Shown here: piece after piece, positions 1 through 8,326 of the stretch | How the letters are laid out: each line of letters opens with the position of its first letter | How positions within the stretch are numbered: the first letter of the stretch is position 1 | Source of the DNA: Bradyrhizobium zhengyangense | GTDB lineage: Bacteria; Pseudomonadota; Alphaproteobacteria; Rhizobiales; Xanthobacteraceae | DNA: 64,000 nucleotides | Reading direction: 5' to 3' | Assembly (NCBI RefSeq): GCF_022012435.1 | Contig: NZ_JAKLUA010000016.1 | Location: 62,001 to 126,000, forward strand | Notes under the pieces: model-generated | Databases searched by the model: none | Seen by the model: the letters and a program-made list of their open reading frames with translations, nothing else | Told to the model about the DNA's origin: nothing | Position numbers and translations under genes: made by a program

Positions 1-2
1 AG

Positions 3-1265
3 CGCAACCGCAATGCCGACACGCGCATGGTGCTCGACGCGGTCGCAAAAATCGAAGAAACCCTTGCAGCACAGCGACAACCCGTCGTCGAGGATCGCCT
101 GCCCGAAGCGCTGGTCGCGATCCGCCGCGCGGTCGAGGACGCAGAAAGCGCAGCCGGGAAGGCGTTCGATCCCGCCGCGATCGAGGCCAGCCTCGCGCCG
201 ATCCCGCGCGGCGTGCGCATCATCAAGGAGATCTCGTGGCGCTGGCGCGAGATCGGCGCCGACGGGCGAATCTGCGACCTGATTGATTCGCAGCTCGCCT
301 CGATCGAAGCGGCCTGCGCCCAGGTGTCGGCCATCGATCCGCGCGGCGACCTCAAGGCCGCGTTCGATCTGCTCAAGGACCGGGTCGAGCAGACCGACAT
401 GGACGGCATCGCGGCGCGGCAAGGCTCGGTACAGCGGGCTCCGGCGCCCGCACCGCAAGCGCCGCCAGTGGCGGAAGCGCCAATGGCCGAAGCGCCCACC
501 GCGATGGCGAGCGAAGCACCCGTGGCTTTTGCGGAGACGCAGCAGATCGCTCCCGAGCCCGAGGCATCCGCCGACATCAGCGGCATCACCGAGGACGCGA
601 CGATGGACGTCGCGATCGCGCTCGAGATCGTCGAGAGCCACACCGCCGTCGAAGAGACTTTTACGGCCGTCGAGGACAGCCTCGCCGATCCCACAGACGT
701 CGCCGAGATCACCGACGAATTCTCGCTCGATGCCGCCGCGGAAGCCGAGGACGACGCCATCCTCGACGCCATCGCGCTGGCGATGGCCGCGCCCGATCCG
801 GAGTTCGACGCGATCGTCGAGCCCGCCGAGATGGCAGCAGCCGTGACGGAGTCGCTGCCGGAACCGATGGTCGCAGAGATCGCGGAACCGGTCGCCGAGC
901 AGGCATGGATCGCGCCCCATGTCGAGGAGCCTGAGGTCGAGGAGCCTGAGGTCGAGGAGCCCGTCGTCAAGGAGCCTATCGTCGAAGCCCCGATCGCGAT
1001 GGAATCGCTGGCGCGCCTCACCGATGCCATTGCGGAAGCCGCAGCCGAAGTGATGGAGCAGCCGGCCCCCGCCATGGCCGCCGCGATGTCATTCGACCCA
1101 GCCCCCAGCGCGGGGCTGCCGATGCCCTCCCCCCTGCCCGAGCCCTCGCTCGGCGCCACCATCCTCGCCAGCGGCATCGTGCAAAAGCCCCGCCCCGCCG
1201 CCAACGACGCACTCGCGCCAATCCGCCGCATGACCCAGGCCGAGAAGATCGCGTTCTTCTCGTAA
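3..1265 (+). CDS. Acidic Ala/Glu/Pro-rich hypothetical protein, 5' end missing
   Basis: The reading frame is open to the left edge of the window, so the true start lies upstream; the first ATG is at 27. Residues read from there begin with a probably helical, charged segment (about residues 1-130), followed by a long Ala/Glu/Pro-rich acidic stretch (about 140-380) that looks disordered. Three back-to-back copies of a V-E-E-P-E type unit occur near 920-965. The last residues form a short basic tail. No catalytic motif or membrane segment is visible. I do not recognise the function; the low-complexity middle suggests a scaffold or linker. It lies 10 nt before the next small gene, so the two may be co-transcribed. 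Confidence 0.75.
   Translation, partial: RNRNADTRMVLDAVAKIEETLAAQRQPVVEDRLPEALVAIRRAVEDAESAAGKAFDPAAIEASLAPIPRGVRIIKEISWRWREIGADGRICDLIDSQLASIEAACAQVSAIDPRGDLKAAFDLLKDRVEQTDMDGIAARQGSVQRAPAPAPQAPPVAEAPMAEAPTAMASEAPVAFAETQQIAPEPEASADISGITEDATMDVAIALEIVESHTAVEETFTAVEDSLADPTDVAEITDEFSLDAAAEAEDDAILDAIALAMAAPDPEFDAIVEPAEMAAAVTESLPEPMVAEIAEPVAEQAWIAPHVEEPEVEEPEVEEPVVKEPIVEAPIAMESLARLTDAIAEAAAEVMEQPAPAMAAAMSFDPAPSAGLPMPSPLPEPSLGATILASGIVQKPRPAANDALAPIRRMTQAEKIAFFS
918..965 (+). repeat. Short in-frame tandem repeat inside the acidic protein
   Basis: A 15-base unit encoding V-E-E-P-E is repeated in tandem, the third copy diverging into V-E-E-P-V and then V-K-E-P. It keeps the reading frame, so copy number could vary without breaking the gene. 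Confidence 0.6.
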
Positions 1266-1275
1266 GAGCGCGCTC

Positions 1276-1629
1276 GTGTCCCCTAGCGAACACACGCTCA
1301 CCCTCTGGCGCCCCGTCGGCCCGAAAGAGCTCGAGCTGATCCAGCAATCCGGCATGCGCGCGTTTCCGCCACGCCTGCCGGACCAGCCGATCTTCTATCC
1401 GGTGCTGACTGAAGACTATGCGATCAAGATCGCGCGCGACTGGAACGTTCCGGCGAGCGGCGTGGGCTACGTGACGCGCTTCGCGGTCAAGCGCAGTTTC
1501 ATTGCGAAGTACAACGTGCAGGAGGCTGGCGGCCGCTCGCACCTGGAGTATTGGATTCCGGCCGAGGACCTCGATGCCTTCAATGCCGCAATCGTCGGGC
1601 AAATTGAGCTCGTCCGCAGCTTCCCCTAG
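1276..1629 (+). CDS. Small conserved protein, ADP-ribosylation/crystallin J1-like annotation
   Basis: A 117-residue soluble protein. It resembles a small family common in Bradyrhizobium and relatives that is often labelled ADP-ribosylation/crystallin J1, recognisable by a L-W-R-P-x-G-P-K-E-L start, a P-P-R-L-P-x-Q-P-I-F-Y-P-V-L block and an E-Y-W-I-P-A-E-D-L block near the C-terminus. No catalytic function is established from sequence, and the family label is from memory. It starts 10 nt after the preceding gene and probably shares its transcript. Confidence 0.8.
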   Translation: MSPSEHTLTLWRPVGPKELELIQQSGMRAFPPRLPDQPIFYPVLTEDYAIKIARDWNVPASGVGYVTRFAVKRSFIAKYNVQEAGGRSHLEYWIPAEDLDAFNAAIVGQIELVRSFP

Positions 1630-1760
1630 TGCACCGACGCCTTGCGTGACCTAGATCACGCCCCGTCCAGGGTGATCGCGATCACGGACCGCGGCTTCGA
1701 ACGCGACCTAGCTTCCTCGCAACCAATCTCGCATCGAGATGAGTGCCAAAGGAGCACGCC

Positions 1761-3473
1761 ATGTTCCGCCTGAAATCCGCCTTGATGACTGCCGGCCTGC
1801 TGGGAAGCCTGTTCGGCTTCGCCTGCGGCCCTGTTTCCGCGCAAGTTGCCCCCGTCGTGCCTGCCCCGACTGCGCTGCAAGGCCCGGAGCAGCGGGTGGC
1901 GCTGGTGATCGGCAATTCGAACTACCGGAACGCGCCGCAGCTCGCCAATCCCGACAATGACGCCCAGTCGATGGCGCAGTTCCTCAACTCGGCCGGCTTC
2001 GAGGTGATCTCGGCCACCGACCTCGGCCAGAACGACATGCTGCGCGTGGTGCAGGATTTCTCAGCAAAAGTGTCCGCGCGCGGTCCGAACACCGTGGCGA
2101 TGGTCTATTACGCCGGTCACGGCGTGCAGCTTGCCGGTGAGAACTATCTCGTTCCCGTCGACGCGAAAGTCTCGAACCAGACAGAGCTCGTCAACGACTC
2201 CGTCCGTCTGGTCGACGTGATGTCGACGCTCGAGACGATCCCGAGCCGGATGCGCATCGTCGTCCTCGACGCCTGCCGCAACAATCCGTTCCCCAACGTG
2301 AACGACGCCGGCCGCGGCCTGGCCATCGTCGATGCGCCGAACGGCTCGATCGTCGGCTATTCGACCGCGCCGGGCGCCGAAGCGCTCGACGGCAACAACG
2401 GCCACAGCCCCTATACGCAGGCCTTCCTGAACGTAGCGCGCGAGCCCAACGTGCCGATCGAGCAGCTGTTCAAGCGCGTGCGGCTCGCGGTGAACCAGAC
2501 CACCAGCGGCGCGCAAGTCCCCTGGGAGAGCTCCTCGCTCACCTCCGACTTCACCTTCTTCGGCGACACCGCCGTGGCCGCCAACCGCGCGCCGGTGCAT
2601 GCGCCGGTGGTGCAGATGGCCTCCAACCTGCCGAGCCGCTCGGCGCGCCAGGCCTATGATTACGTGCTGTCGGAGGGCAGGCCGGAGTACTATCAGGAGT
2701 TCGTCGCGATGTATCCGCACGACCCGCTGTGCGATCACATCCGCTGGCTGCTGGCGAACCTGCTGATCTCGCAGGCCTGGCACGAAGCGGTGCTCTTGAA
2801 CTCGCCGATCGGCTACCAGGCCTTCTATAGCAAATACGGCAACAGCCCCTATGCGCAAGCCGCGCTGAAGCTCGAGACACAGCCCAAGATCATCCCGCTG
2901 ATGCAGGCAACCAAGTTCCTGGCGCCGCAGAACGTCGCCCCGACCTTGAAGATGGGCAATCTCGGCCAGCCCAAATACATGCCGCTGATGCAGCAGGGCA
3001 ATGGTTTGCCGATGAACGCCAACCTGCCGGTCGTGCAGAAGCCCGTCGATGGCACCGTCAACAAGATCATCACCCTGCCCGCGCCGACCAACACCACCAC
3101 GAACAATAACGGCATCGGCAAGATCGTGACGCTGCCGGTGACCAACACCACGCCGAACACGGGCAACAACAATGCTGGCCCGGCGGGCAAGATCGTGAGC
3201 ATGCCGGTGACTACAGGCAAGACCGGTTCGACCGTCGACGTCAAGACCACCGACGTGAAGACCACGAATGTTCAGCCACAGAACCAGCCGATCCGCGTCA
3301 ACAGCGGCGTCGTGAAGCTCAACAACAACCCGGTGAACAAGGCGCAAGTCCAGAACAATCGGCCGCAGTTCAATGCGATGGGGAACGGTGGCGGCAACAA
3401 CAACTTCCGCCAGTCGATGAACCAGTCGCCCGCGATGAACGGCGGCAACAACCACCGCAGCTTCATGCATTGA
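1761..3473 (+). CDS. Secreted caspase-family (peptidase C14) protein with Asn-rich tail
   Basis: 570 residues. The ATG at 1761 is chosen because an AAAGGAG ribosome-binding site lies 7 nt before it; an upstream GTG at 1743 has none. A signal peptide (about residues 1-28) precedes a caspase-like domain (about 45-265). The catalytic dyad is visible: His120 in Y-Y-A-G-H-G and Cys172 in L-D-A-C-R-N-N-P-F. A middle region (about 290-380) has short helical units, and the C-terminal 170 residues are rich in Asn, Thr, Val and Gln with repeated K-I-V-T/S-L/M-P motifs. Family members are cysteine peptidases probably acting outside the cytoplasm; substrates are unknown. A second caspase gene of the same superfamily, broken, lies at 58.2-59.9 kb. 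Confidence 0.88.
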   Translation: MFRLKSALMTAGLLGSLFGFACGPVSAQVAPVVPAPTALQGPEQRVALVIGNSNYRNAPQLANPDNDAQSMAQFLNSAGFEVISATDLGQNDMLRVVQDFSAKVSARGPNTVAMVYYAGHGVQLAGENYLVPVDAKVSNQTELVNDSVRLVDVMSTLETIPSRMRIVVLDACRNNPFPNVNDAGRGLAIVDAPNGSIVGYSTAPGAEALDGNNGHSPYTQAFLNVAREPNVPIEQLFKRVRLAVNQTTSGAQVPWESSSLTSDFTFFGDTAVAANRAPVHAPVVQMASNLPSRSARQAYDYVLSEGRPEYYQEFVAMYPHDPLCDHIRWLLANLLISQAWHEAVLLNSPIGYQAFYSKYGNSPYAQAALKLETQPKIIPLMQATKFLAPQNVAPTLKMGNLGQPKYMPLMQQGNGLPMNANLPVVQKPVDGTVNKIITLPAPTNTTTNNNGIGKIVTLPVTNTTPNTGNNNAGPAGKIVSMPVTTGKTGSTVDVKTTDVKTTNVQPQNQPIRVNSGVVKLNNNPVNKAQVQNNRPQFNAMGNGGGNNNFRQSMNQSPAMNGGNNHRSFMH

Positions 3474-3495
3474 TCGCGGCAGGCAACGAACGACA

Positions 3496-3524
3496 AAGGG
3501 GCAGAGCGGAACGCTCTGCCCCTT
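3496..3524 (+). terminator. Hairpin downstream of the caspase gene
   Basis: A perfect 13-bp stem with a GAA loop starts 22 nt after the stop codon. The T-run is weak on the plus strand (TTC) and slightly better on the minus strand (TTTG), so it may serve both the caspase gene and the convergent gene ending at 3547. Confidence 0.55.
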
Positions 3525-3546
3525 CTGCATGTTCGCGGCACGTACT

Positions 3547-4095
3547 TTACGGGCCGGCCAGAACCGCACCGCTGCGATAGTCAAAAAGGTACACTGAGCG
3601 ATTGAAATCTACGACTTCGATGCCTTCAGCCAAACATCTGAACCCTTCCGAGAAAATGTCGGCGCCTATCGCGCTCCAGAGTTCGTCGCCCACCAGAGAC
3701 AAACGAGAAATCTGTACCTCACCGTGAGATATGAGCGCTTCGTGAGGGCGATCCCAATAGACCCCGAAGCAAGTTGCCGGATCAACGCGCCGCGACCACT
3801 CCATCAGACCTGTTCCAAGGTTTAGGCAGACCACTCGGTCACCGACCGCGAGATATAGACGACCGTCGACTTCGACAGCGGAGTGCTGATGGACACCGGA
3901 AAATCCACCGCTGGCGCCAACGATCACGGACCACTTCCCGTCGACTCTTGCTCCGTGAACGGAATTGAGATGAGCATCGTCAAGGCGCATCTCCGCATCG
4001 TACTTTCGCAGATTGTCGGCTGAACCGAATGAATATGTCGGCTCATCGAAAATCTCTACTTGGCCCTCGCGGGTCTCCAGAACGAGGCTGTTCAG
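3547..4095 (-). CDS. Hypothetical protein, probable non-AUG (CTG) start
   Basis: The first in-frame ATG is at 3990 (147 residues), but the frame stays open and protein-like for another 36 codons upstream, up to a TGA. Within it a CTG at 4095-4093 lies 10 nt after GGGAG, a good ribosome-binding site, and would give 182 residues starting L/M-N-S-L-V-L-E-T. The ATG at 3990 has no obvious site. The protein shows repeated beta-strand-like segments with V-D-G-R-L-Y-L-A-V-G-D-R and L-W-S-A-I-G patterns, reminiscent of one or two propeller blades. No function is recognised. It begins 21 nt after the threonine dehydratase stop, so an operon is likely. GC is lower than in neighbours. Confidence 0.6.
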   Translation of the reverse strand: MNSLVLETREGQVEIFDEPTYSFGSADNLRKYDAEMRLDDAHLNSVHGARVDGKWSVIVGASGGFSGVHQHSAVEVDGRLYLAVGDRVVCLNLGTGLMEWSRRVDPATCFGVYWDRPHEALISHGEVQISRLSLVGDELWSAIGADIFSEGFRCLAEGIEVVDFNRSVYLFDYRSGAVLAGP

Positions 4096-4116
4096 CGGTC
4101 ACAATCTCCCGGAAAA

Positions 4117-5100
4117 TCAGGCCACCAGCTCGGCGAACAAATCCGCATCGACATTGCCGCCGGAGAGGACGATGACGACGTTCCCGCCGGCAACATCCAG
4201 ACGTCCCGCAAGCAGCGCAGCAAGGCCAACTGCGCCGCCTGGCTCGACCACAAGCTTCAGCTCGTGATAGGCAAAGGCAACCGCCGCGCCGACTTCCTTG
4301 TCCGACGCCGTGACGCCGCGCGCCAGCAGCTTGCTGTTGATCGCAAAGGTCATCTCGCCGGGGATCAGCGCCATCAGTGCATCGCAGATGGTGCGGCCCG
4401 CCGGCGGATGCGGCTCGCGATGGCCTGCAGTCAGCGAGATGCCGTGATCGTCGAACGCTTCCGGTTCGGCCACGACGATCTGGGCCTGCGGATAGCGCGC
4501 CTTCACGGCGGTGGCGACGCCCGCGATCAGGCCGCCCCCGGAGGCCGGCGCCACCACGATGTCGGGTGAGAGGCCGAGCGCTGCCATGTCCTCCGCGATC
4601 TCGCGGCCGGCGGTACCCTGGCCTGCGATCACGAGGGGATCGTCATAGGGCCGCACCAATGTCGCGCCGCGCTTCTCGGCGATGCCGCGCGAGATCGCCT
4701 CGCGGTCGTCGTTGTAGCGGTCGTAGAGCACGACCTCCGCGCCGTATGATTTGGTGCGCTCGCGCTTCGACAGCGGCGCGTCCCCCGGCATCACGATGGT
4801 CGCGTGCATGTCGAGGATTTTTGCAGCCGCCGCCACGCCCTGGGCGTGGTTGCCCGAGGAGAACGCGACGACGCCGCCGGCGCGCTTGTTCTGCGGGATC
4901 GAGAACACCTTGTTGAAGGCGCCGCGGAACTTGAAGGAGCCGGTGCGCTGGAGCATCTCCGGCTTCAGGAACACTTTTGCGCCCACGCGCTCGTTGAGCA
5001 CGGGAAAGGACAACAGCGGGGTGCGGACGGCGAAGGGCGCGAGCACGCGCGCTGCGGCGTCGATATCGGCGGGGCCGATCGGAAGGGGCTGTTCGGACAT
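4117..5100 (-). CDS. Threonine/serine dehydratase (PLP-dependent)
   Basis: 327 residues, the usual length of short catabolic-type threonine dehydratases without a C-terminal ACT domain. The pyridoxal-phosphate lysine sits in S-F-K-F-R-G-A, the substrate loop is S-S-G-N-H-A-Q-G, and the phosphate-binding glycine loop is P-A-S-G-G-G-L. Family members deaminate L-threonine to 2-oxobutanoate or L-serine to pyruvate. With no ACT domain, isoleucine feedback is not expected. A racemase or hydroxyaspartate lyase activity is possible within this fold. The unknown gene 21 nt downstream is probably co-transcribed. Confidence 0.9.
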   Translation of the reverse strand: MSEQPLPIGPADIDAAARVLAPFAVRTPLLSFPVLNERVGAKVFLKPEMLQRTGSFKFRGAFNKVFSIPQNKRAGGVVAFSSGNHAQGVAAAAKILDMHATIVMPGDAPLSKRERTKSYGAEVVLYDRYNDDREAISRGIAEKRGATLVRPYDDPLVIAGQGTAGREIAEDMAALGLSPDIVVAPASGGGLIAGVATAVKARYPQAQIVVAEPEAFDDHGISLTAGHREPHPPAGRTICDALMALIPGEMTFAINSKLLARGVTASDKEVGAAVAFAYHELKLVVEPGGAVGLAALLAGRLDVAGGNVVIVLSGGNVDADLFAELVA

Positions 5101-5168
5101 GGCGGGATGTTATCGCGCGGGATGTGGCGCGGGCAAGACACCTCCGCGCGAGGATTTTTCCCGCTGGG

Positions 5169-6227
5169 TCAGGCCACGAAGCGCGCCTGTTCCACCCCGT
5201 CCAGGCCGGGCAGCACCGCGCCGACTGCGCGGATACTGTCGACAAAGGCCCTCGCCGAGGCCTCCCATGTGTAGGCGGCGGCAAATTCGACGCAGGCCTG
5301 CCTGGAAATGTCGAGCGCGGCGAAACAGGCGTTACCCAGGTCATGGTCCAACGCGCCGACCGGCACATCGCCGATGACATCGCGGGGGCCCTTCACCGGG
5401 AAGGCCGCGACCGGCAGGCCGCTCGCGAGCGCCTCGAGCAGGACCAGGCCGAACGTATCGGTCTTGCTCGGAAACACGAAGACGTCGGCCGCCGCATAGA
5501 TGTCCGCCAGTTCCTCGCCGTGCTTTTCGCCGAGGAAAATCGCGTCGGGATAGGCCTCTTCCAGCACGTTGCGCGCCGGGCCGTCACCGACAATCACCTT
5601 GGTGCCGGGCAGATCGAGGTCGAGGAACGCCTCCAGATTCTTCTCCACCGCGACGCGGCCGACCGAGAGGAATATCGGCGCCGGCAGGCAAAGATCGACG
5701 GCACGGGGATGGAACAGATGGGTGTCGACGCCGCGCGGCCACAGCACGACATTGTCGAAGCCGCGCTCACTGAGCTCCCGGGCCAAAGCGGGCGTCGCCG
5801 CCATCACGGCCCGGCTCGGGCTGTGGAAACGGCGTAGCGCCCGCCAGATCAGCGACCCCGGCACCGGCACGCGGGCGCGGACATATTCGGGAAATCGCGT
5901 GTGGAAGCTGGTCGTGAACGGCAGCTTGCGCTGGCGGCAATAGCGGCGGACCATCAGGCCGATCGGCCCTTCGGTCGCGATATGGATGCTGTCGGGCCGC
6001 GCTTCCTCGATCAGCTCTACAATGCGCGCCGGGCGCGGCATCGCCAGCCGCACGTCGCGATAGCTCGGCATCGCGAAGGTGCGGAACGATTGCGGCGTCA
6101 GGAACGTGAACTCGACACCGCGACCTTCGATTTGAAGCCCTTTGGCGGCGTCAGCGAGCTTGGTCAGCGTCCGAACCACACCGTTGACTTGCGGGTGCCA
6201 GGCGTCGGTCGCAACCAGGATGCGCAT
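5169..6227 (-). CDS. Glycosyltransferase family 4 (GDP-mannose-dependent mannosyltransferase type)
   Basis: 352 residues with the two-domain GT-B layout: an N-terminal acceptor domain starting I-L-V-A-T-D-A-W-H-P-Q-V-N-G-V-V, and a C-terminal nucleotide-sugar domain with S-V-G-R-V-A-V-E-K-N-L-E and the E-x7-E-like F-G-L-V-L-L-E-A motif. The overall pattern is that of MgtA-type alpha-mannosyltransferases acting on membrane lipids. The ATG shares one base with the stop of the metallophosphoesterase gene (TGATG), so the two are translationally coupled and may act on the same lipid. The acceptor is not known. Confidence 0.85.
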   Translation of the reverse strand: MRILVATDAWHPQVNGVVRTLTKLADAAKGLQIEGRGVEFTFLTPQSFRTFAMPSYRDVRLAMPRPARIVELIEEARPDSIHIATEGPIGLMVRRYCRQRKLPFTTSFHTRFPEYVRARVPVPGSLIWRALRRFHSPSRAVMAATPALARELSERGFDNVVLWPRGVDTHLFHPRAVDLCLPAPIFLSVGRVAVEKNLEAFLDLDLPGTKVIVGDGPARNVLEEAYPDAIFLGEKHGEELADIYAAADVFVFPSKTDTFGLVLLEALASGLPVAAFPVKGPRDVIGDVPVGALDHDLGNACFAALDISRQACVEFAAAYTWEASARAFVDSIRAVGAVLPGLDGVEQARFVA

Positions 6228-7039
6228 CAGGCCGCCCTTGCTGCCACCTGCGGCACTTGTACCGGCTTCTGCAGATGATCCGCCCAGGTGATGATCTCGA
6301 AACGGCCGTCGTCGTGCTCAACCAGCGCAGTGCAGCTTTCGACCCAGTCGCCGCAGTTCATGTAGCGGATGCCGTTCTCGTCGCGGATCACGGCATAGTG
6401 GATGTGGCCGCAGATCACGCCGTCGGCGTCGTGGCGCCGCGCTTCGGCGGACAGTGCCTGCTCAAACGCGCCGATATAGTTGACGGCGTTCTTCACCTTC
6501 TGCTTGGCCCATTGCGACAGCGACCAATAGGGAACGCCGAACAGGCGGCGGAAGAAGTTGACGAAGCGATTCATCTGGATCGCGAAATCGTAGGCCTTGT
6601 CGCCGAGATGGGCGAGCCAGCGCGCGTTCTGCACCACGAGGTCGAAGATGTCACCGTGGATTACGAGATAGCGCTTGCCGTCCGCGCCGGTGTGTACCGT
6701 GTTCTCGACGACGTCGATGCCGCCGAAATGGGTGCCGTAATAGTTGCGAAGGAACTCGTCGTGATTGCCGGGCACGTAAATGATCTTGGCGCCCTTGCGC
6801 GCCTTGCGCAGCAACTTCTGGACCAGATCGTTGTGCGATTGCGGCCAGTGCCAGCTCGATTTCAACGCCCAGCCGTCGACGATGTCGCCGACAAGATAGA
6901 TCGTGTCGGCATCGTGGTAGCGCAGGAAGTCCAGCAAGAGGTCGGCTTGAGAGCCGCGGGCTCCGAGATGAACGTCGGAGATGAACAACGTGCGAAAGCG
7001 CCGCTCCGGGCTCTCGTCACTCACATCGTAACTTCCCAT
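6227..7039 (-). CDS. LpxH-like metallophosphoesterase (UDP-2,3-diacylglucosamine diphosphatase family)
   Basis: 270 residues. Calcineurin-type metal-binding motifs are all present: S-D-V-H-L-G near the start, G-D-I-V-D-G-W, G-N-H-D-E, and G-H-I-H-Y near the C-terminus. The protein belongs to the LpxH-like group by appearance, but many alphaproteobacteria use LpxI for that lipid A step, so the real substrate could be another phospholipid or nucleotide-sugar lipid. Coupling by TGATG to the mannosyltransferase downstream supports a membrane-lipid role. Confidence 0.85.
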   Translation of the reverse strand: MGSYDVSDESPERRFRTLFISDVHLGARGSQADLLLDFLRYHDADTIYLVGDIVDGWALKSSWHWPQSHNDLVQKLLRKARKGAKIIYVPGNHDEFLRNYYGTHFGGIDVVENTVHTGADGKRYLVIHGDIFDLVVQNARWLAHLGDKAYDFAIQMNRFVNFFRRLFGVPYWSLSQWAKQKVKNAVNYIGAFEQALSAEARRHDADGVICGHIHYAVIRDENGIRYMNCGDWVESCTALVEHDDGRFEIITWADHLQKPVQVPQVAARAA

Positions 7040-7182
7040 GCGCCAGCCTGTAACTGTGTCCCGTGACAGGGGGATGACCGATTGAACCCTTGAGGCACCC
7101 TCAGATACGAATCGAACCTTGCCTCGCCCTCCCCGCGAATATCAGTCACATGCGACAATCAGGCGACATGGTCAGGCAATGA

Positions 7183-7198
7183 CGGCTCGCAAGAGCCG
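7183..7198 (-). terminator. Short hairpin downstream of thiD
   Basis: A 6-bp stem (CGGCTC/GAGCCG, GCAA loop) lies about 60 nt after the thiD stop on the minus strand, without a clear T-run. A weak terminator at best. Confidence 0.25.
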
Positions 7199-7255
7199 GG
7201 AACCACGGCCAAATTGGTTAATGCCGGACTGGCGGCGCCAGCAAAGACGCCGGCG

Positions 7256-8056
7256 TCAGTAAAACTTGTGGAAATGATGGATCGGCCCGTGGCCGTGACC
7301 GACGCTGAAACGGTCGGCAGAAGCGATCGCCGCGCTGATCCAGCTCTTGGCATTGCGTACGGCCGTCTCGAGACCCTCGCCCTTGGCGAGGCCCGCCGCC
7401 ACCGCTGACGACAGCGAACAGCCCGTGCCATGGGTATTTTGGGTGGCGATACGCGGCGCGGCAAGCGCGACCGTGGTGTCCGCACCCACGAGATAGTCGG
7501 TGCTCTCCGCGCCCTCGCCGTGCCCGCCCTTGATCAGGACCGCGCGGCAGCCGAGAGACAGCAGGCGGCGGCCCTGGCTTTCGATCTCGGCCTCGGTTTG
7601 CGCAATCGGCTCGTCGAGCAGCGCGGCTGCCTCCGGCAAATTTGGCGTGATCACTGAGGCGAGCGGCATCAGTTTGGTGCGCAACGCCGCGACGGCCTCT
7701 GCGGCGAGCAGGCGATCGCCTGATGTTGCGACCATCACGGGATCGAGGACGACATGACGAGGCTTCCAGCGCGCCAGCGCAGAAGCGATCGCATCGATGC
7801 TCGCGGCCTGCGCCACCATGCCGATCTTCACCGCGCCAACATCGAGATCGGAAAACACGGCATCGATCTGCGCGGTGACGAACGCTGCGGGCACCGCATG
7901 AATGCCGGTGACGCCCTTGGTGTTCTGCGCCGTCAGCGCCGTGATCGCGGACGCGCCATAGACGCCAAGCGCGGCAAACGTCTTCAGGTCGGCCTGAATG
8001 CCGGCGCCGCCGCTCGAATCCGAGCCGGCGATGGTGAGCGCCACGGGCGTGGTCAT
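7256..8056 (-). CDS. thiD: Hydroxymethylpyrimidine/phosphomethylpyrimidine kinase
   Basis: 266 residues from the ATG at 8056; upstream in-frame starts lack family similarity. The start T-I-A-G-S-D-S-S-G-G-A-G-I-Q-A-D-L-K-T is the ThiD signature, with the Q-N-T-K-G-V block, the D-P-V-M-V-A-T-S-G motif and the ATP/anion-hole loop T-H-G-T-G-C-S-L-S-S-A. ThiD phosphorylates 4-amino-5-hydroxymethyl-2-methylpyrimidine twice in thiamine synthesis. No other thiamine gene is adjacent, which is common for this gene. Confidence 0.95.
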   Translation of the reverse strand: MTTPVALTIAGSDSSGGAGIQADLKTFAALGVYGASAITALTAQNTKGVTGIHAVPAAFVTAQIDAVFSDLDVGAVKIGMVAQAASIDAIASALARWKPRHVVLDPVMVATSGDRLLAAEAVAALRTKLMPLASVITPNLPEAAALLDEPIAQTEAEIESQGRRLLSLGCRAVLIKGGHGEGAESTDYLVGADTTVALAAPRIATQNTHGTGCSLSSAVAAGLAKGEGLETAVRNAKSWISAAIASADRFSVGHGHGPIHHFHKFY

Positions 8057-8283
8057 CGCAGGATACGCTTGTTTGAAGAAACCACGGCCATGATCCGTCC
8101 TGACATGCCCTGTCCTAGCGCGCCCCCGCAGCCCCAGCAAGCCGGCGAATCAGGCAGAACAAAGCCGCGCAGCCCTGTCGTCCCGGAAGCGGGCATACCC
8201 TGCGAAAATATGACCTCGGCATCGCCCGGCCTTGGCGGCCAACTGTGCGAATGACACGTTAGGGGATGGATTCGTCCAGCCAA

Positions 8284-8309
8284 ATTGCGGGCCGGCCTCG
8301 GCCCGCAAT
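8284..8309 (+). promoter_or_regulatory. Inverted repeat in the leader of the ethylene-receptor-like kinase
   Basis: A perfect 10-bp stem (ATTGCGGGCC / GGCCCGCAAT) with a 6-nt loop ends 17 nt before the ATG at 8327. It could be a leader hairpin or an operator; no T-run follows, so a terminator is unlikely. Confidence 0.35.
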
Positions 8310-8326
8310 CCTCTTGGGAATAAATC

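Noticed and set aside
2061..3584. 507-codon minus-strand open frame over the caspase gene
   Set aside because: Mirror of the caspase gene; composition (Arg, His, Val) is that of antisense frames.
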